DNA of 12,053 nt, taken from the NCBI GenBank assembly GCA_035601815.1, contig DATNNN010000178.1:1-12053 (forward strand), given 5' to 3'. This document shows, piece by piece, positions 1-7,399 of this stretch. Origin of the DNA: DATNNN01 sp035601815 (GTDB lineage Bacteria; Pseudomonadota; Alphaproteobacteria; Rhizobiales; Xanthobacteraceae). The notes beneath the pieces are model-generated. The model was given only the letters and a program-made list of their open reading frames with translations. It ran no database searches and had not been told where the DNA came from. How positions within the stretch are numbered: the stretch's first letter is position 1; each line of letters begins with the position of its first letter. Both the position numbers and the translations under genes were made by a program.

Positions 1-1918
1 TGGTGCGGACGTACTGCACGTCGCCGCCGGCGCCGGCGAAGTCCTGGTTGAGCGCGGCGTAGAAGCCCTGGGTGGGATCGCGCACGTTGTCGAGCGCATT
101 GTAGGCGAGCGTGTAGCCGAGCAACGACGTGATGGTGGTGCCCACCGCCTGCTTGATCGCCAGCGAAGATTCGCCGTTCGAAACGCACCCGGGCGGCGCG
201 AAATCATTATATGGATACGTGGTGCAGTCGTTGAGCTGACTGGGGATCGACAACTGCCGCTGATACGCCGAGTAGCGTACGCCGAAGCTTAGCTCCTCAT
301 TGAGCTGGAAGCCGCCGCGCAACGTGCCGCCTACCGTGCGCACGTCATAGCTGGCGTATGTCGACTGCAGTTGCTGCTTCATGAACACGTCGAAGCCCGC
401 GGCGATGCGGTAGTCCATGAAATACGGCTCGGTAAAGCTGAACTCGATGCCGCGCACGCGCTGGCCGAGCGTAGCGGCGACGCGGACATACTGGCCGCGG
501 CCGAGGAAATTCTTCTCGCCCACCGAGACCTCGGCAATGAAGCCGTCCAAGGTGGAATAGCCGCCCGCCACCGAGAACTCGCCGGTGAGCTGCTCCTCGA
601 CGTCGACCAGCACGACCACGCGGTCCCCCGCCGAGCCCGGCTCGTTCGTAATCTTCACCGTCTTGAAGAAGCCGAGATTCTTCAACCGCCGCTCGGCGCG
701 GTCGATGAGCACGCGGTTATAGGGGTCGCCTTCGTAGATATCGAACTCGCGCCGGATCACCCAGTCGCGCGTGCGTGAGTTGCCGCGGATCGAGATGCGC
801 TCGACATAGACGCGCGGCCCTTCCTCGATCACGTAGGTCACGTTGATGGTACGCGTCGAGAAATCGCGGTCGCCGCGCGGCTTGACCTGAGCAAAGGCGT
901 AACCGAGCCGCGCCAGCTCGATGGTGATATCCTCGAGCGACTTTTCCACCTGCTCGGCGTTGTAGACCGAGCCCCTGCTGCCCTTGATCTTGGAGCGCAG
1001 CACCGCCGGATCGACGTTGCGCAAGTTCGACAAGACGTCGATCTCGCCGAACTTGTAGGGCTCGCCCTCGTCGAGTGTGAAGGTGATGACGAAGCCGCCG
1101 CTTGAGCCGGAGAACAGTCCGCCGCCCCCGGCGGCAGGGTCGAGCTCCACCGTTGCCGACACGATGCGGAAATCGGCATAGCCGTTCTTGAGATAGAAGC
1201 GGCGCAACAGCTCCTGGTCGGCGTTGATCCGATCAGGGTCGTAGACGTCTTTGTTGCTCAAGAAGCTGAAGAAGTTCGACTGGCCGGTGGTCAGCACGTC
1301 GCGCAGGCGATAGTCTGAGAACGCGCGGTTGCCGACGAACACGATCCTCTTGACCCCGGTCCTGTCGCCCTCCTTGATCTCGAACACGAGATCGACGCGG
1401 TTGTTGGAGCGTTCGATGATCTTGGGGTCGACACGAACGTCGTAGCGGCCGCTGCGGCGATAGACGTCGATGATGCGCTGCACGTCCGCCTGTACCACCG
1501 GCCGCTGCAATGGGCCGCGCGCCTTGGATTGCACCTCGCCGGCGAGCGTCTCGTCCTTGACCTTCTTGTTGCCCTCGAAGACGACGCGGTTGATCACCGG
1601 ATTCTCGATCACGGAAATCACGAGACGGCTGCCGACCATATTGAGGCGCACGTCCTCGAACAGGCCGGTGCCGATGAGCGCCTTGTAGGCTTCGTCGAGG
1701 CGGCCGGCGTCGACCCGCTCGCCCGGCCGAATGCGCGCATAGGCGCGGATGCTGTCGGCGTCGACGCGCCGGTTGCCCTCGACCACGACCGCGCTGACCA
1801 CGGTCTGGGCCGCGGCCGGGGCCGCGGTCAAAGTCGTAACGATGCCGCCGCCAGCTACCGCCGCGACAAGCCAGACGAAGACGGCGAGCCTCTCAAACCA
1901 CCGCATCCGGAACTTCAT
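1..1918 (-). CDS. bamA: BamA, outer-membrane protein assembly factor (partial, 3' end outside window)
   Basis: BamA is the central Omp85 subunit of the BAM complex; it folds and inserts beta-barrel proteins into the outer membrane. I translated 639 codons from ATG 1918 with no internal stop. Residues 1-39 look like a signal peptide: basic start, hydrophobic core, cleavage near TAAPAAAQ. Five POTRA repeats follow at about 41-107, 108-183, 187-283, 286-367 and 370-443; typical pieces are VVVEGNRRVD, VVFEGNKKV and ISIRGNSRTRDWVIRREFDI. The barrel begins near 447, with GYSTLDGF, EKNFLGRGQYVRV, FTEPYFMDYRIAAGFD and DNVRDPTQGFY. Full-length alphaproteobacterial BamA is usually about 750-850 residues, so the last strands are missing. 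Oddities are a Gly/Ser-rich insert at 264-275 in POTRA3 and two cysteines (565, 578) in a predicted barrel loop. The Shine-Dalgarno is weak (only GGGGG or AGG upstream), so ATG 1906 is a possible alternative start. It follows rseP after a 199-nt gap. Confidence 0.97.
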   Translation of the reverse strand, partial: MKFRMRWFERLAVFVWLVAAVAGGGIVTTLTAAPAAAQTVVSAVVVEGNRRVDADSIRAYARIRPGERVDAGRLDEAYKALIGTGLFEDVRLNMVGSRLVISVIENPVINRVVFEGNKKVKDETLAGEVQSKARGPLQRPVVQADVQRIIDVYRRSGRYDVRVDPKIIERSNNRVDLVFEIKEGDRTGVKRIVFVGNRAFSDYRLRDVLTTGQSNFFSFLSNKDVYDPDRINADQELLRRFYLKNGYADFRIVSATVELDPAAGGGGLFSGSSGGFVITFTLDEGEPYKFGEIDVLSNLRNVDPAVLRSKIKGSRGSVYNAEQVEKSLEDITIELARLGYAFAQVKPRGDRDFSTRTINVTYVIEEGPRVYVERISIRGNSRTRDWVIRREFDIYEGDPYNRVLIDRAERRLKNLGFFKTVKITNEPGSAGDRVVVLVDVEEQLTGEFSVAGGYSTLDGFIAEVSVGEKNFLGRGQYVRVAATLGQRVRGIEFSFTEPYFMDYRIAAGFDVFMKQQLQSTYASYDVRTVGGTLRGGFQLNEELSFGVRYSAYQRQLSIPSQLNDCTTYPYNDFAPPGCVSNGESSLAIKQAVGTTITSLLGYTLAYNALDNVRDPTQGFYAALNQDFAGAGGDVQYVRT

Positions 1919-1957
1919 CGTTTACGCGACCTGACCCCCGGGAAAATACGAGCGGCA

Positions 1958-1977
1958 CCGCGCGCCGGAGCGCGCGG
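1958..1977. repeat. perfect 8-bp inverted repeat in the bamA leader
   Basis: CCGCGCGC (1958-1965) and GCGCGCGG (1970-1977) are exact reverse complements around a 4-nt loop. The repeat lies 40-60 nt upstream of the bamA start and would form a stable RNA hairpin in the bamA leader. No T-run follows directly on the minus strand, so it does not look like an intrinsic terminator. It may affect translation or RNA stability, but chance in a GC-rich spacer is also possible. Confidence 0.5.
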
Positions 1978-1996
1978 ATTCGGCGTCTCCGTGGTG

Positions 1997-2024
1997 CTTG
2001 TACAGCGTTTTCATAGGCTTGCAA
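1997..2024 (-). promoter_or_regulatory. weak sigma-70-like promoter candidate for bamA
   Basis: On the minus strand TTGCAA (2024-2019) is followed after 16 nt by TACAAG (2002-1997). Each hexamer matches 4 of 6 consensus positions. It would start transcription about 70 nt before the bamA ATG. A separate bamA promoter is plausible because this is the only long gap between rpsB and bamA, but the match is weak. Confidence 0.22.
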
Positions 2025-2046
2025 ACCGCATGGATGCTCGGTTTGC
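2021..2046. repeat. perfect 8-bp inverted repeat, operator-like, upstream of bamA
   Basis: GCAAACCG (2021-2028) and CGGTTTGC (2039-2046) are exact reverse complements separated by 10 nt. The left arm overlaps the -35 hexamer of the weak bamA promoter candidate. The spacing, with arm centres 18 nt apart, is not exactly two helical turns. It could be a binding site for a dimeric regulator or an RNA hairpin between rseP and bamA. Minus-strand sequence after it lacks a T-run, so an intrinsic terminator is unlikely. Confidence 0.4.
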
Positions 2047-2117
2047 CGCTTTTCCAACCCCGCGTGACCCATCGGCCACGACCTGTAAAGGGCGATTCGG
2101 GCGGACTTTCGACGGGC

Positions 2118-3263
2118 CTAGAGCGACGCCAGATGCATGATGTCGTTCCACGTCGCCACGATCATCAGCATGAGCACAAGTGCCAGCCCAACGCGGAAGC
2201 CGTACTCTTGTGCCTTCTCGCTCAGCGGCCGGCCGCGCACGGCTTCGATGGCATAGAACAAAAGGTGACCGCCATCGAGAAGCGGAACCGGAAAGAGGTT
2301 CAACAGCCCGATTGAAACCGACAGCACCGCAGTGAGATGCAGGAGCGCCGCGAAGCTGACGGTGGCCACTTGGCCGGATACCTGCGCGATGCGGATGGGG
2401 CCGCCGAGCTGATCGGCCGACTCCCTGCCGGCGATAATGCCGCCGATGTATCCGAGCGTGCGCTCGATCACGAACCAGGTTTCGCCGACGCCCATGGTGA
2501 GCGATTCACCGAGGCCGTAACGTTTGGTGACGACATCTGCCGGTGTCGCCGAGCGCGTGATGCCGAGCACGCCGATGCGGTGAACGTTGCCGAAGTTATC
2601 CTTGATCTCCTTCAGCTCCGGCGTCGCGGTGAGCGTCAGGCGCTGGCGAACGCGATCGATCTCGATCTTGAGCGGCACGCCCGGTGCGGCACCCACCACG
2701 CGCTGCATGTCGGAGAAGCTTTCGATCTCCTGGCCGTCGATGCTGACCACGAGGTCGCCCGGCTTGAAGCCGGCGATCTCGGCGGCGCTGCCCGGCTGCA
2801 CCGCATCGACACGCGGCGCCGTCATCTGCCGGCCATAGAACGCAAACACCGCCGCGAAGATCACAACGGCCAGGATGAAGTTAGCGATCGGCCCGGCGGC
2901 AACGACCACGGCGCGCTTCCACACTGGCTGCGCGAAGAAGGAAACCCGCTTTTCCTCGGGGTTCATCGCGGCGATAGCGCGCAGATCCGGCGTGCTCGCC
3001 ACGCTGTCGTCGCCGTGGAAACGGACGTAACCGCCGAGCGGTATCGCGGCCACCCGCCAGTGCGTGCCCTGCCGGTCGTGGAAGCCGAACAGCTCCGGCC
3101 CGAAGCCGATGGAGAAGGCGTCGACCTTCACGCCGCAGCGCCGCGCCACCCAGAAGTGGCCGAGTTCGTGGAAGAACACCACGACCGTAAGCACGAACAG
3201 GAACGGCAATAGATAGCTGAAAAAGGACCCGCCCAACGCGGTCACACTCGACACGAATTCCAT
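2118..3263 (-). CDS. rseP: RseP-type site-2 intramembrane zinc metalloprotease (M50 family)
   Basis: This inner-membrane protease cuts membrane-spanning segments of its substrates; in E. coli RseP releases sigma-E from RseA, and the Caulobacter relative is MmpA. The 381-residue product has an N-terminal membrane segment at about 16-34 ending in the zinc motif HELGH (H32, E33, H36). A second hydrophobic stretch lies at about 116-142. One clear PDZ domain follows at about 150-210 (VDAVQPGSAAEIAGFKPGDLV). The third metal-ligand motif is NLFPVPLLDGGH, with D330, and a last membrane segment is at about 357-373. E. coli RseP is longer (450 residues) with two PDZ domains; only one is obvious here, so the substrate is uncertain. 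I chose ATG 3263 because AAGGA lies 8-9 nt upstream; an in-frame TTG at 3281 would add six residues with a poorer ribosome site. The gene starts 30 nt after dxr. Confidence 0.96.
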   Translation of the reverse strand: MEFVSSVTALGGSFFSYLLPFLFVLTVVVFFHELGHFWVARRCGVKVDAFSIGFGPELFGFHDRQGTHWRVAAIPLGGYVRFHGDDSVASTPDLRAIAAMNPEEKRVSFFAQPVWKRAVVVAAGPIANFILAVVIFAAVFAFYGRQMTAPRVDAVQPGSAAEIAGFKPGDLVVSIDGQEIESFSDMQRVVGAAPGVPLKIEIDRVRQRLTLTATPELKEIKDNFGNVHRIGVLGITRSATPADVVTKRYGLGESLTMGVGETWFVIERTLGYIGGIIAGRESADQLGGPIRIAQVSGQVATVSFAALLHLTAVLSVSIGLLNLFPVPLLDGGHLLFYAIEAVRGRPLSEKAQEYGFRVGLALVLMLMIVATWNDIMHLASL

Positions 3264-3293
3264 GGCGGATATCCTTTCCAATCTCTTACCGGC

Positions 3294-4469
3294 CTAGGAT
3301 GCCTTTGCGGCGAATTGCGGCACAAGGACCTCGGCAAAACTTCGCGAAACATGGTCAACGGCGATCGCCTCGGCGACGCTTGTGGGTTCCGTGAGCCCTT
3401 CGCCGGCGGCGCGCTCCAATACCGCCTCGGTGAGCCCGACGATGTGGGAAAAGGCGATGCGGCGGCTGAGAAAGGCCTCGACCGCCACCTCGTTCGCCGC
3501 ATTCAGCACGGTGGGCGCGGCACCGCCGCTTTCCAGCGCCTCACGGGCGACCCTGAGCGCGGGAAAGCGTCCCGCATCAGGCGGTTCGAACTGAAGGCTG
3601 CCGAGCTTGGCCAGGTCGAGCCGCGGCGCCGGCCAATCCATCCGGTCGGGCCAGGCGAGGCAAAACGCCACCGGCAGGCGCATATCCGGCATGGATAGGC
3701 CGGCCACTACCGAGCCATCGCGGAACTCCACCAGCGCATGCACCACCGACTGAGGATGGATGAGAACATCCAACTGGCCGGATGCGAGCCCGAAAAGGTG
3801 GTGCGCCTCAATCAGTTCGAGTCCTTTGTTCATCAAAGTTGCCGAGTCGATGGTTACTTTCGGCCCCATGGACCAGGTGGGGTGCCTGAGCGCCTCGTCT
3901 GGGGTGACCCACGCCAGCCGCTCGCGCGGGAGGGTACGGAACGGCCCGCCGGAAGCCGTGAGCGTGACCCGGGCCACCGCCTCCCGCGGACCGGCGGAAA
4001 GCGCCTGGAACACGGCGTTGTGCTCGGAGTCCACCGGCAAGACCGTCGCGCCTGCGGCAGCCGCGGTCGCCATGAACAAGCGGCCGGCGCACACCAGGCA
4101 CTCTTTGTTCGCAATCGCGACGCGCCGGCGCGGGGCGAGCGCCGCGAGCGTAGGCTCAAGGCCCGCCGCACCCGTGATCGCCGCGATCACCACGTCCGCT
4201 TCGGCCTTGGCGGCGGCGATGAGGCCGTCCCTGCCCGCGGCCGCCTCGATGCCGCTGCCGGCGAGCGCGTCCTTGAGCTCGCCATAGGCCGTGGGCTCAG
4301 CGACCACCGCGAGCTTGGCGCCGAACTCGCGCGCGAGCGCCGCGAGCTTCTTCGCGTCGCGCCGCGAAGCGAGCGCCGCCACCTGGTAGCGCCCGCGGTC
4401 ATGGCGCAGGAGATCGAGCGCGCTCGCGCCGATCGAGCCGGTGGCGCCGAGAATGGTGACGCGCGTCAC
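3294..4469 (-). CDS. dxr: 1-deoxy-D-xylulose 5-phosphate reductoisomerase (DXR/IspC)
   Basis: DXR makes 2-C-methyl-D-erythritol 4-phosphate from DXP using NADPH and a divalent metal; it is the committed step of the MEP isoprenoid pathway and the target of fosmidomycin. The 391-residue length is normal for the family. Residues 4-15 form the NADPH-binding start (VTILGATGSIGA). The metal and substrate motif VDSEH gives D148, E150 and H151, and E219 in MNKGLELIEAHH is the likely third metal ligand. TASGGPFRT (171-179), HPTWSMGPK (196-204) and HPQSVVHALVEF (238-249) are family signatures. The start is GTG 4469, which overlaps the cdsA stop by 4 nt (GTGA); a GTG one codon earlier is possible. The open frame continues upstream to 4967, but that part only shadows cdsA. 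With uppS it supplies two steps of the polyprenyl-carrier route from one operon. Confidence 0.97.
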   Translation of the reverse strand: MTRVTILGATGSIGASALDLLRHDRGRYQVAALASRRDAKKLAALAREFGAKLAVVAEPTAYGELKDALAGSGIEAAAGRDGLIAAAKAEADVVIAAITGAAGLEPTLAALAPRRRVAIANKECLVCAGRLFMATAAAAGATVLPVDSEHNAVFQALSAGPREAVARVTLTASGGPFRTLPRERLAWVTPDEALRHPTWSMGPKVTIDSATLMNKGLELIEAHHLFGLASGQLDVLIHPQSVVHALVEFRDGSVVAGLSMPDMRLPVAFCLAWPDRMDWPAPRLDLAKLGSLQFEPPDAGRFPALRVAREALESGGAAPTVLNAANEVAVEAFLSRRIAFSHIVGLTEAVLERAAGEGLTEPTSVAEAIAVDHVSRSFAEVLVPQFAAKAS

Positions 4470-5308
4470 CACAAGAGCAATCCCGTGGCGCTGCCGCCCC
4501 CGCGCGCGGCGCCGATGGCAAGCGCCGCGGTAGCGGCAGCGACGAAGCCGTCGAGCCGGTCCATGACGCCGCCATGGCCGGGAATGAGCTGGCTCGCGTC
4601 CTTGACGCGGAACTTGCGCTTCATCGCCGACTCGAAAAGATCGCCGGCCTGCGAGGCGATGGAAACCGCGAGCGCGACAAGCACGTGGGCGGGATTGAAC
4701 GCGATCCCCGCCGCATAGACGATCGCGCTGCCAGCGGCGATAGCGGCAAGCGCGCCGCCGACCGCGCCCGCCCAGGTCTTCTTCGGGCTCACCGCCCGCC
4801 AGAGCAGCGGTCCGCCAAAGGCACGGCCGCAATAGAACGCAGCGACATCCGTCGACCACACCACGGCGAACAGCCACAACACCGCGACGAGGCCGATCTC
4901 GTCGGCGCGCAGCAGCACGACCGGTATGAGCGCCGCAGCGGCATAGAACACGCCGAAGGCGGTCCAACCCCGGTGCTTGGAATTATCCATGGCGAGCACC
5001 AGCGCCGCGCCCACCACCAGCGCTGCAACCGGCGTCGCGATCAGCCCGGTGCCGAGCAGCACCGCGGCGGTGCCGAGCGCGGCACCGCCGATGGCGAGCA
5101 CCGGCGCGCGCGGACGCGCACCCGTGAGCCCCGCCCATTCCCAGCCGATGCCGGCGGCGGCGAGCGCCCAGAACGCGAGAAAAGCCCAGCCGCCGAACCA
5201 CGTGGCGGCGAGCGCCGCCAGTCCCATGACGATCGCGGACACGATGCGCTGCAAGTGCGTCCGCGGTGTGAGCGCGCCCGGCTGTTTCGCCGCCCGCGCG
5301 CGGGCCAT
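4466..5308 (-). CDS. cdsA: phosphatidate cytidylyltransferase (CDP-diacylglycerol synthase)
   Basis: CdsA joins CTP and phosphatidic acid into CDP-diacylglycerol, the precursor of the main membrane phospholipids, in the inner membrane. The 280-residue product is almost entirely hydrophobic helices (from about residue 20 to 265). The diagnostic CdsA signature is complete at 228-253: it begins SAMKRKF, continues KDASQLIPGHGG and ends MDRLD. SPKKTWAG (174-181) and SIASQAGDLFES (216-227) are further conserved elements. I chose ATG 5308, giving MARARAAKQ, because it lies 1 nt after the uppS stop; the open frame reaches 5437, but those 43 codons overlap uppS and have no family resemblance. The stop overlaps the dxr start. 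Translational coupling across uppS-cdsA-dxr is likely. Confidence 0.97.
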   Translation of the reverse strand: MARARAAKQPGALTPRTHLQRIVSAIVMGLAALAATWFGGWAFLAFWALAAAGIGWEWAGLTGARPRAPVLAIGGAALGTAAVLLGTGLIATPVAALVVGAALVLAMDNSKHRGWTAFGVFYAAAALIPVVLLRADEIGLVAVLWLFAVVWSTDVAAFYCGRAFGGPLLWRAVSPKKTWAGAVGGALAAIAAGSAIVYAAGIAFNPAHVLVALAVSIASQAGDLFESAMKRKFRVKDASQLIPGHGGVMDRLDGFVAAATAALAIGAARGGGSATGLLLW

Positions 5309-5309
5309 G

Positions 5310-6068
5310 TCAGGTTCCGGCGCGGGCGGTGAGCCCGCCGAAGCGCCGCTCGCGCCGGCGATACTCGCGGATCGCGTCCTCGAGCGCGGCGCGGTCGAAC
5401 TCGGGCCAATGGATCGGCAGGAAAACGAGCTCGGCATAGGCCGCCTGCCACAGCAGAAAGTTCGAGAGCCGCTGCTCGCCCGAGGTGCGGATCACGAGGT
5501 CGGGGTCGGGCAGGCCCGCCGTGTCGAGGCGCGCTTCGACGGCCGCGGCATCGATCGCCGCCGGGTCGAGGCCTCCCGCCTGCGCCTCGACGGCGAGGCT
5601 CCGCGCTGCGCGCGCGATCTCCTGTCGGCCGCCGTAGTTGAAGGCGACGATGAGCGTGAACTTGTCGTTTGCCCGCGTCAGCTCCTCGGCTTCGCGCAAC
5701 AGCGAGAGGATCTCGGGGTCGAGCCCTTCGCGGTCGCCGATGATCCGCACGCGCACGCCGTTCTCGTTCAGGTCGGCGAGGTCGCTGCGCACGAAGCGCT
5801 TCATCAGACCCATCAGATCGTCGATCTCGGCCGCCGGCCGCGACCAGTTCTCAGCGCTGAAACTGTAGATGGTGAGCACCTTGACCCCGAGGTCTCCGGC
5901 GGCGCGCACCGTGCGCCGCAGCGCCTCGACCCCGCGGCGGTGTCCCTCGCCGCGCGGCAAGCCGCGCGCCGCCGCCCAGCGGCCGTTGCCATCCATGATG
6001 ACGGCAACGTGCACAGGCGCATCGATACCCGGGTCGGCGGCTGCGGGAGCGGCTCCGGGCGCGGACAT
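5310..6068 (-). CDS. uppS: isoprenyl transferase / undecaprenyl diphosphate synthase
   Basis: This cis-prenyltransferase adds isopentenyl units to farnesyl diphosphate to make the C55 carrier used for peptidoglycan and other wall polymers. The 252-residue protein shows the family motifs in order: HVAVIMDGNGRWA (20-32) with the catalytic aspartate D26, the conserved SFSAENW (69-75) with N74, FNYGGRQEI (143-151) and IRTSGEQRLSNFLLWQ (193-208). The first 18 residues are Ala/Pro-rich and precede the conserved fold. ATG 6068 sits 2 nt after the frr stop, and cdsA begins 1 nt after the uppS stop. Chain length cannot be read from sequence, but uppS-cdsA-dxr is the usual context of the C55 enzyme. 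Confidence 0.97.
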   Translation of the reverse strand: MSAPGAAPAAADPGIDAPVHVAVIMDGNGRWAAARGLPRGEGHRRGVEALRRTVRAAGDLGVKVLTIYSFSAENWSRPAAEIDDLMGLMKRFVRSDLADLNENGVRVRIIGDREGLDPEILSLLREAEELTRANDKFTLIVAFNYGGRQEIARAARSLAVEAQAGGLDPAAIDAAAVEARLDTAGLPDPDLVIRTSGEQRLSNFLLWQAAYAELVFLPIHWPEFDRAALEDAIREYRRRERRFGGLTARAGT

Positions 6069-6070
6069 GA

Positions 6071-6634
6071 TCAGACCTGCAGCACTTCTTTTTCTTTTTG
6101 CGCCAGCGCCTGATCGATGTCTGTGATCGCCTGGTCGGTGGCCTTCTGCACCTGGTCTTCGTTGCGCTTGATGTCGTCCTTGCCCACGTGGCCGTCCTTG
6201 TCGAGCTTCTTTAGGTGGTCGATCCCGTCGCGCCGCACGTGGCGCACGGCGATGCGCGCGGCCTCCGCGTACTTATGCGCGACCTTGACCAGTTCCTGGC
6301 GCCGCTCCTGCGACAGCTCCGGAATGCGGATGCGCAGCAGCTGCCCTTCGATCTGCGGGTTGAGACCGAGGTTGGCGTTGCGGATCGCCTTGTCCACCGC
6401 CGCCACCACCGACTTGTCCCACACCTGGATGGAGAGCGAGCGCGGCTCCGGCACGCTCACCGTCGCCACCTGGGTGAGCGGCATCTCCGAGCCATAGGCG
6501 TCGACCTTGATCGGGTCGAGGAGATGCGGCGAGGCGCGGCCGGTGCGTAAGCCCCCGAGCTCCTGCTTGAGCACGGCAATCGCCCCCTGCATGCGGCGCT
6601 TCAGCTCGGCAATATCGAAAGTCGCGGGTTGCAT
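6071..6634 (-). CDS. frr: ribosome recycling factor (RRF)
   Basis: RRF works with EF-G to split post-termination ribosomes. The 187-residue length matches the family (about 185). The first helix of the three-helix bundle carries LGGLRTGRASPHLLDPI (27-43). The beta-rich second domain includes EMPLTQVATVSVPEPRSL (50-67) and continues through IRNANLGLNPQ to about 105. The bundle resumes with LRIRIPELSQERRQELVK, followed by HKYAEAARIAVRHVRRD (119-135). The C-terminal helix is rich in Lys, Gln and Asp. ATG 6634 is preceded by GAGGTG at 5 nt. It lies 27 nt after pyrH, the usual partner, and uppS starts 2 nt after its stop. Confidence 0.98.
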   Translation of the reverse strand: MQPATFDIAELKRRMQGAIAVLKQELGGLRTGRASPHLLDPIKVDAYGSEMPLTQVATVSVPEPRSLSIQVWDKSVVAAVDKAIRNANLGLNPQIEGQLLRIRIPELSQERRQELVKVAHKYAEAARIAVRHVRRDGIDHLKKLDKDGHVGKDDIKRNEDQVQKATDQAITDIDQALAQKEKEVLQV

Positions 6635-6661
6635 GGCTACACCTCGTTGCCGGCGATAGGC

Positions 6662-7378
6662 TCAGGGCACGACGATCGTGGACTTGCCCTGCCCGCGCAC
6701 GGCGGCGGCGATCGCGCCTTTCTCGCGGATCGAGAATACGATGATAGGCAGCCGCGCCTCGCGGGCAAGCGCGAACGCGGCGGCATCCATGACGCGCAGA
6801 TCCTTAGCCAGCGCGTCGTTGTGGGTGAGCTTGTCGAAGCGCTTGGCGTTGCGATTGCGTTTGGGATCGGAGTCGTAGACGCCGTCCACGTCGGTGGCTT
6901 TCAAGATCGCTTCGCAGGAAAGCTCCGCCGCCCGCAAGGCGGCGCCGGTGTCGGTGGTGAAATAGGGATTGCCGGTGCCGCCAGCGAGCACGAGCACGCG
7001 CCCGTCCTCGAGATGCTTGAGCGCGCGCTGGCGCACATACGGCTCGCACACCGTCGACATCGGCACCGCTGACAGCGTTCGCACGTCGGTGCCCGCCTCG
7101 CGGATCGCGCCTTCGAGCGCGATCGCGTTGATGACGGTGGCGAGCATGCCCATCTGATCGGCCGCCGCACGCTCGAGGCCGCTTTGCTCGAGCTTGACGC
7201 CACGCAGGAAATTGCCGCCGCCCACCACGATGGCGATCTCGTAGCCGAGCTTGCGGGTGGCCGCGATATCGGCGGCGACGCGCTTCACCGCCTTGGGGTC
7301 GAGCCCGAAGGCGCCGTCGCCCATCAACGCCTCGCCGGATATCTTGACGAGGATCCGGCGATAGCGAGGCTTTGCCAT
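6662..7378 (-). CDS. pyrH: UMP kinase
   Basis: PyrH phosphorylates UMP to UDP with ATP and belongs to the amino-acid-kinase fold, unlike eukaryotic UMP/CMP kinases. The 238-residue product contains LVKISGEALMG (10-20), VVGGGNFLRG (51-60), LAGGTGNPYFTTDT (131-144) and KATDVDGVYDSDPK (160-173), covering nucleotide and UMP binding. I chose ATG 7378 because the purine-rich GGGGCGG ends at a workable distance upstream; an in-frame GTG at 7384 would add two residues, but the G-run is then too close. The gene starts 21 nt after the tsf stop and precedes frr by 27 nt. Confidence 0.97.
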   Translation of the reverse strand: MAKPRYRRILVKISGEALMGDGAFGLDPKAVKRVAADIAATRKLGYEIAIVVGGGNFLRGVKLEQSGLERAAADQMGMLATVINAIALEGAIREAGTDVRTLSAVPMSTVCEPYVRQRALKHLEDGRVLVLAGGTGNPYFTTDTGAALRAAELSCEAILKATDVDGVYDSDPKRNRNAKRFDKLTHNDALAKDLRVMDAAAFALAREARLPIIVFSIREKGAIAAAVRGQGKSTIVVP

Positions 7379-7399
7379 GCTCACCGCCCCATTAATCGA

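Larger units (their letters stand above)
1919..2117. other. rseP-bamA intergenic region
   Basis: This 199-nt non-coding spacer is the largest gap downstream of rpsB. It holds two perfect inverted repeats (1958-1977 and 2021-2046), a weak promoter candidate (1997-2024) and two GANTC sites (GATTC at 1977-1981 and 2094-2098), the target of the alphaproteobacterial CcrM methylase. I see no hairpin followed by a T-run, hence no clear terminator after rseP, so read-through into bamA is possible. Short ORFs crossing it have no recognisable product. Confidence 0.6.

Noticed and set aside
838..1179. 113-codon minus-strand open frame
   Set aside because: Shadow frame inside bamA; low-complexity Arg/Ser composition.
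3738..4718. 326-codon plus-strand open frame
   Set aside because: Antisense to dxr and the end of cdsA, which are certain; composition is that of a GC-rich shadow frame.
4470..4967. N-terminal extension of the dxr reading frame
   Set aside because: The 166 extra codons overlap cdsA in another frame and are Arg-rich without family resemblance; DXR begins at VTRVTILGATGSIG.
5309..5437. N-terminal extension of the cdsA reading frame
   Set aside because: It overlaps uppS and is Ser/Arg/Pro-rich; the conserved protein begins after ATG 5308.
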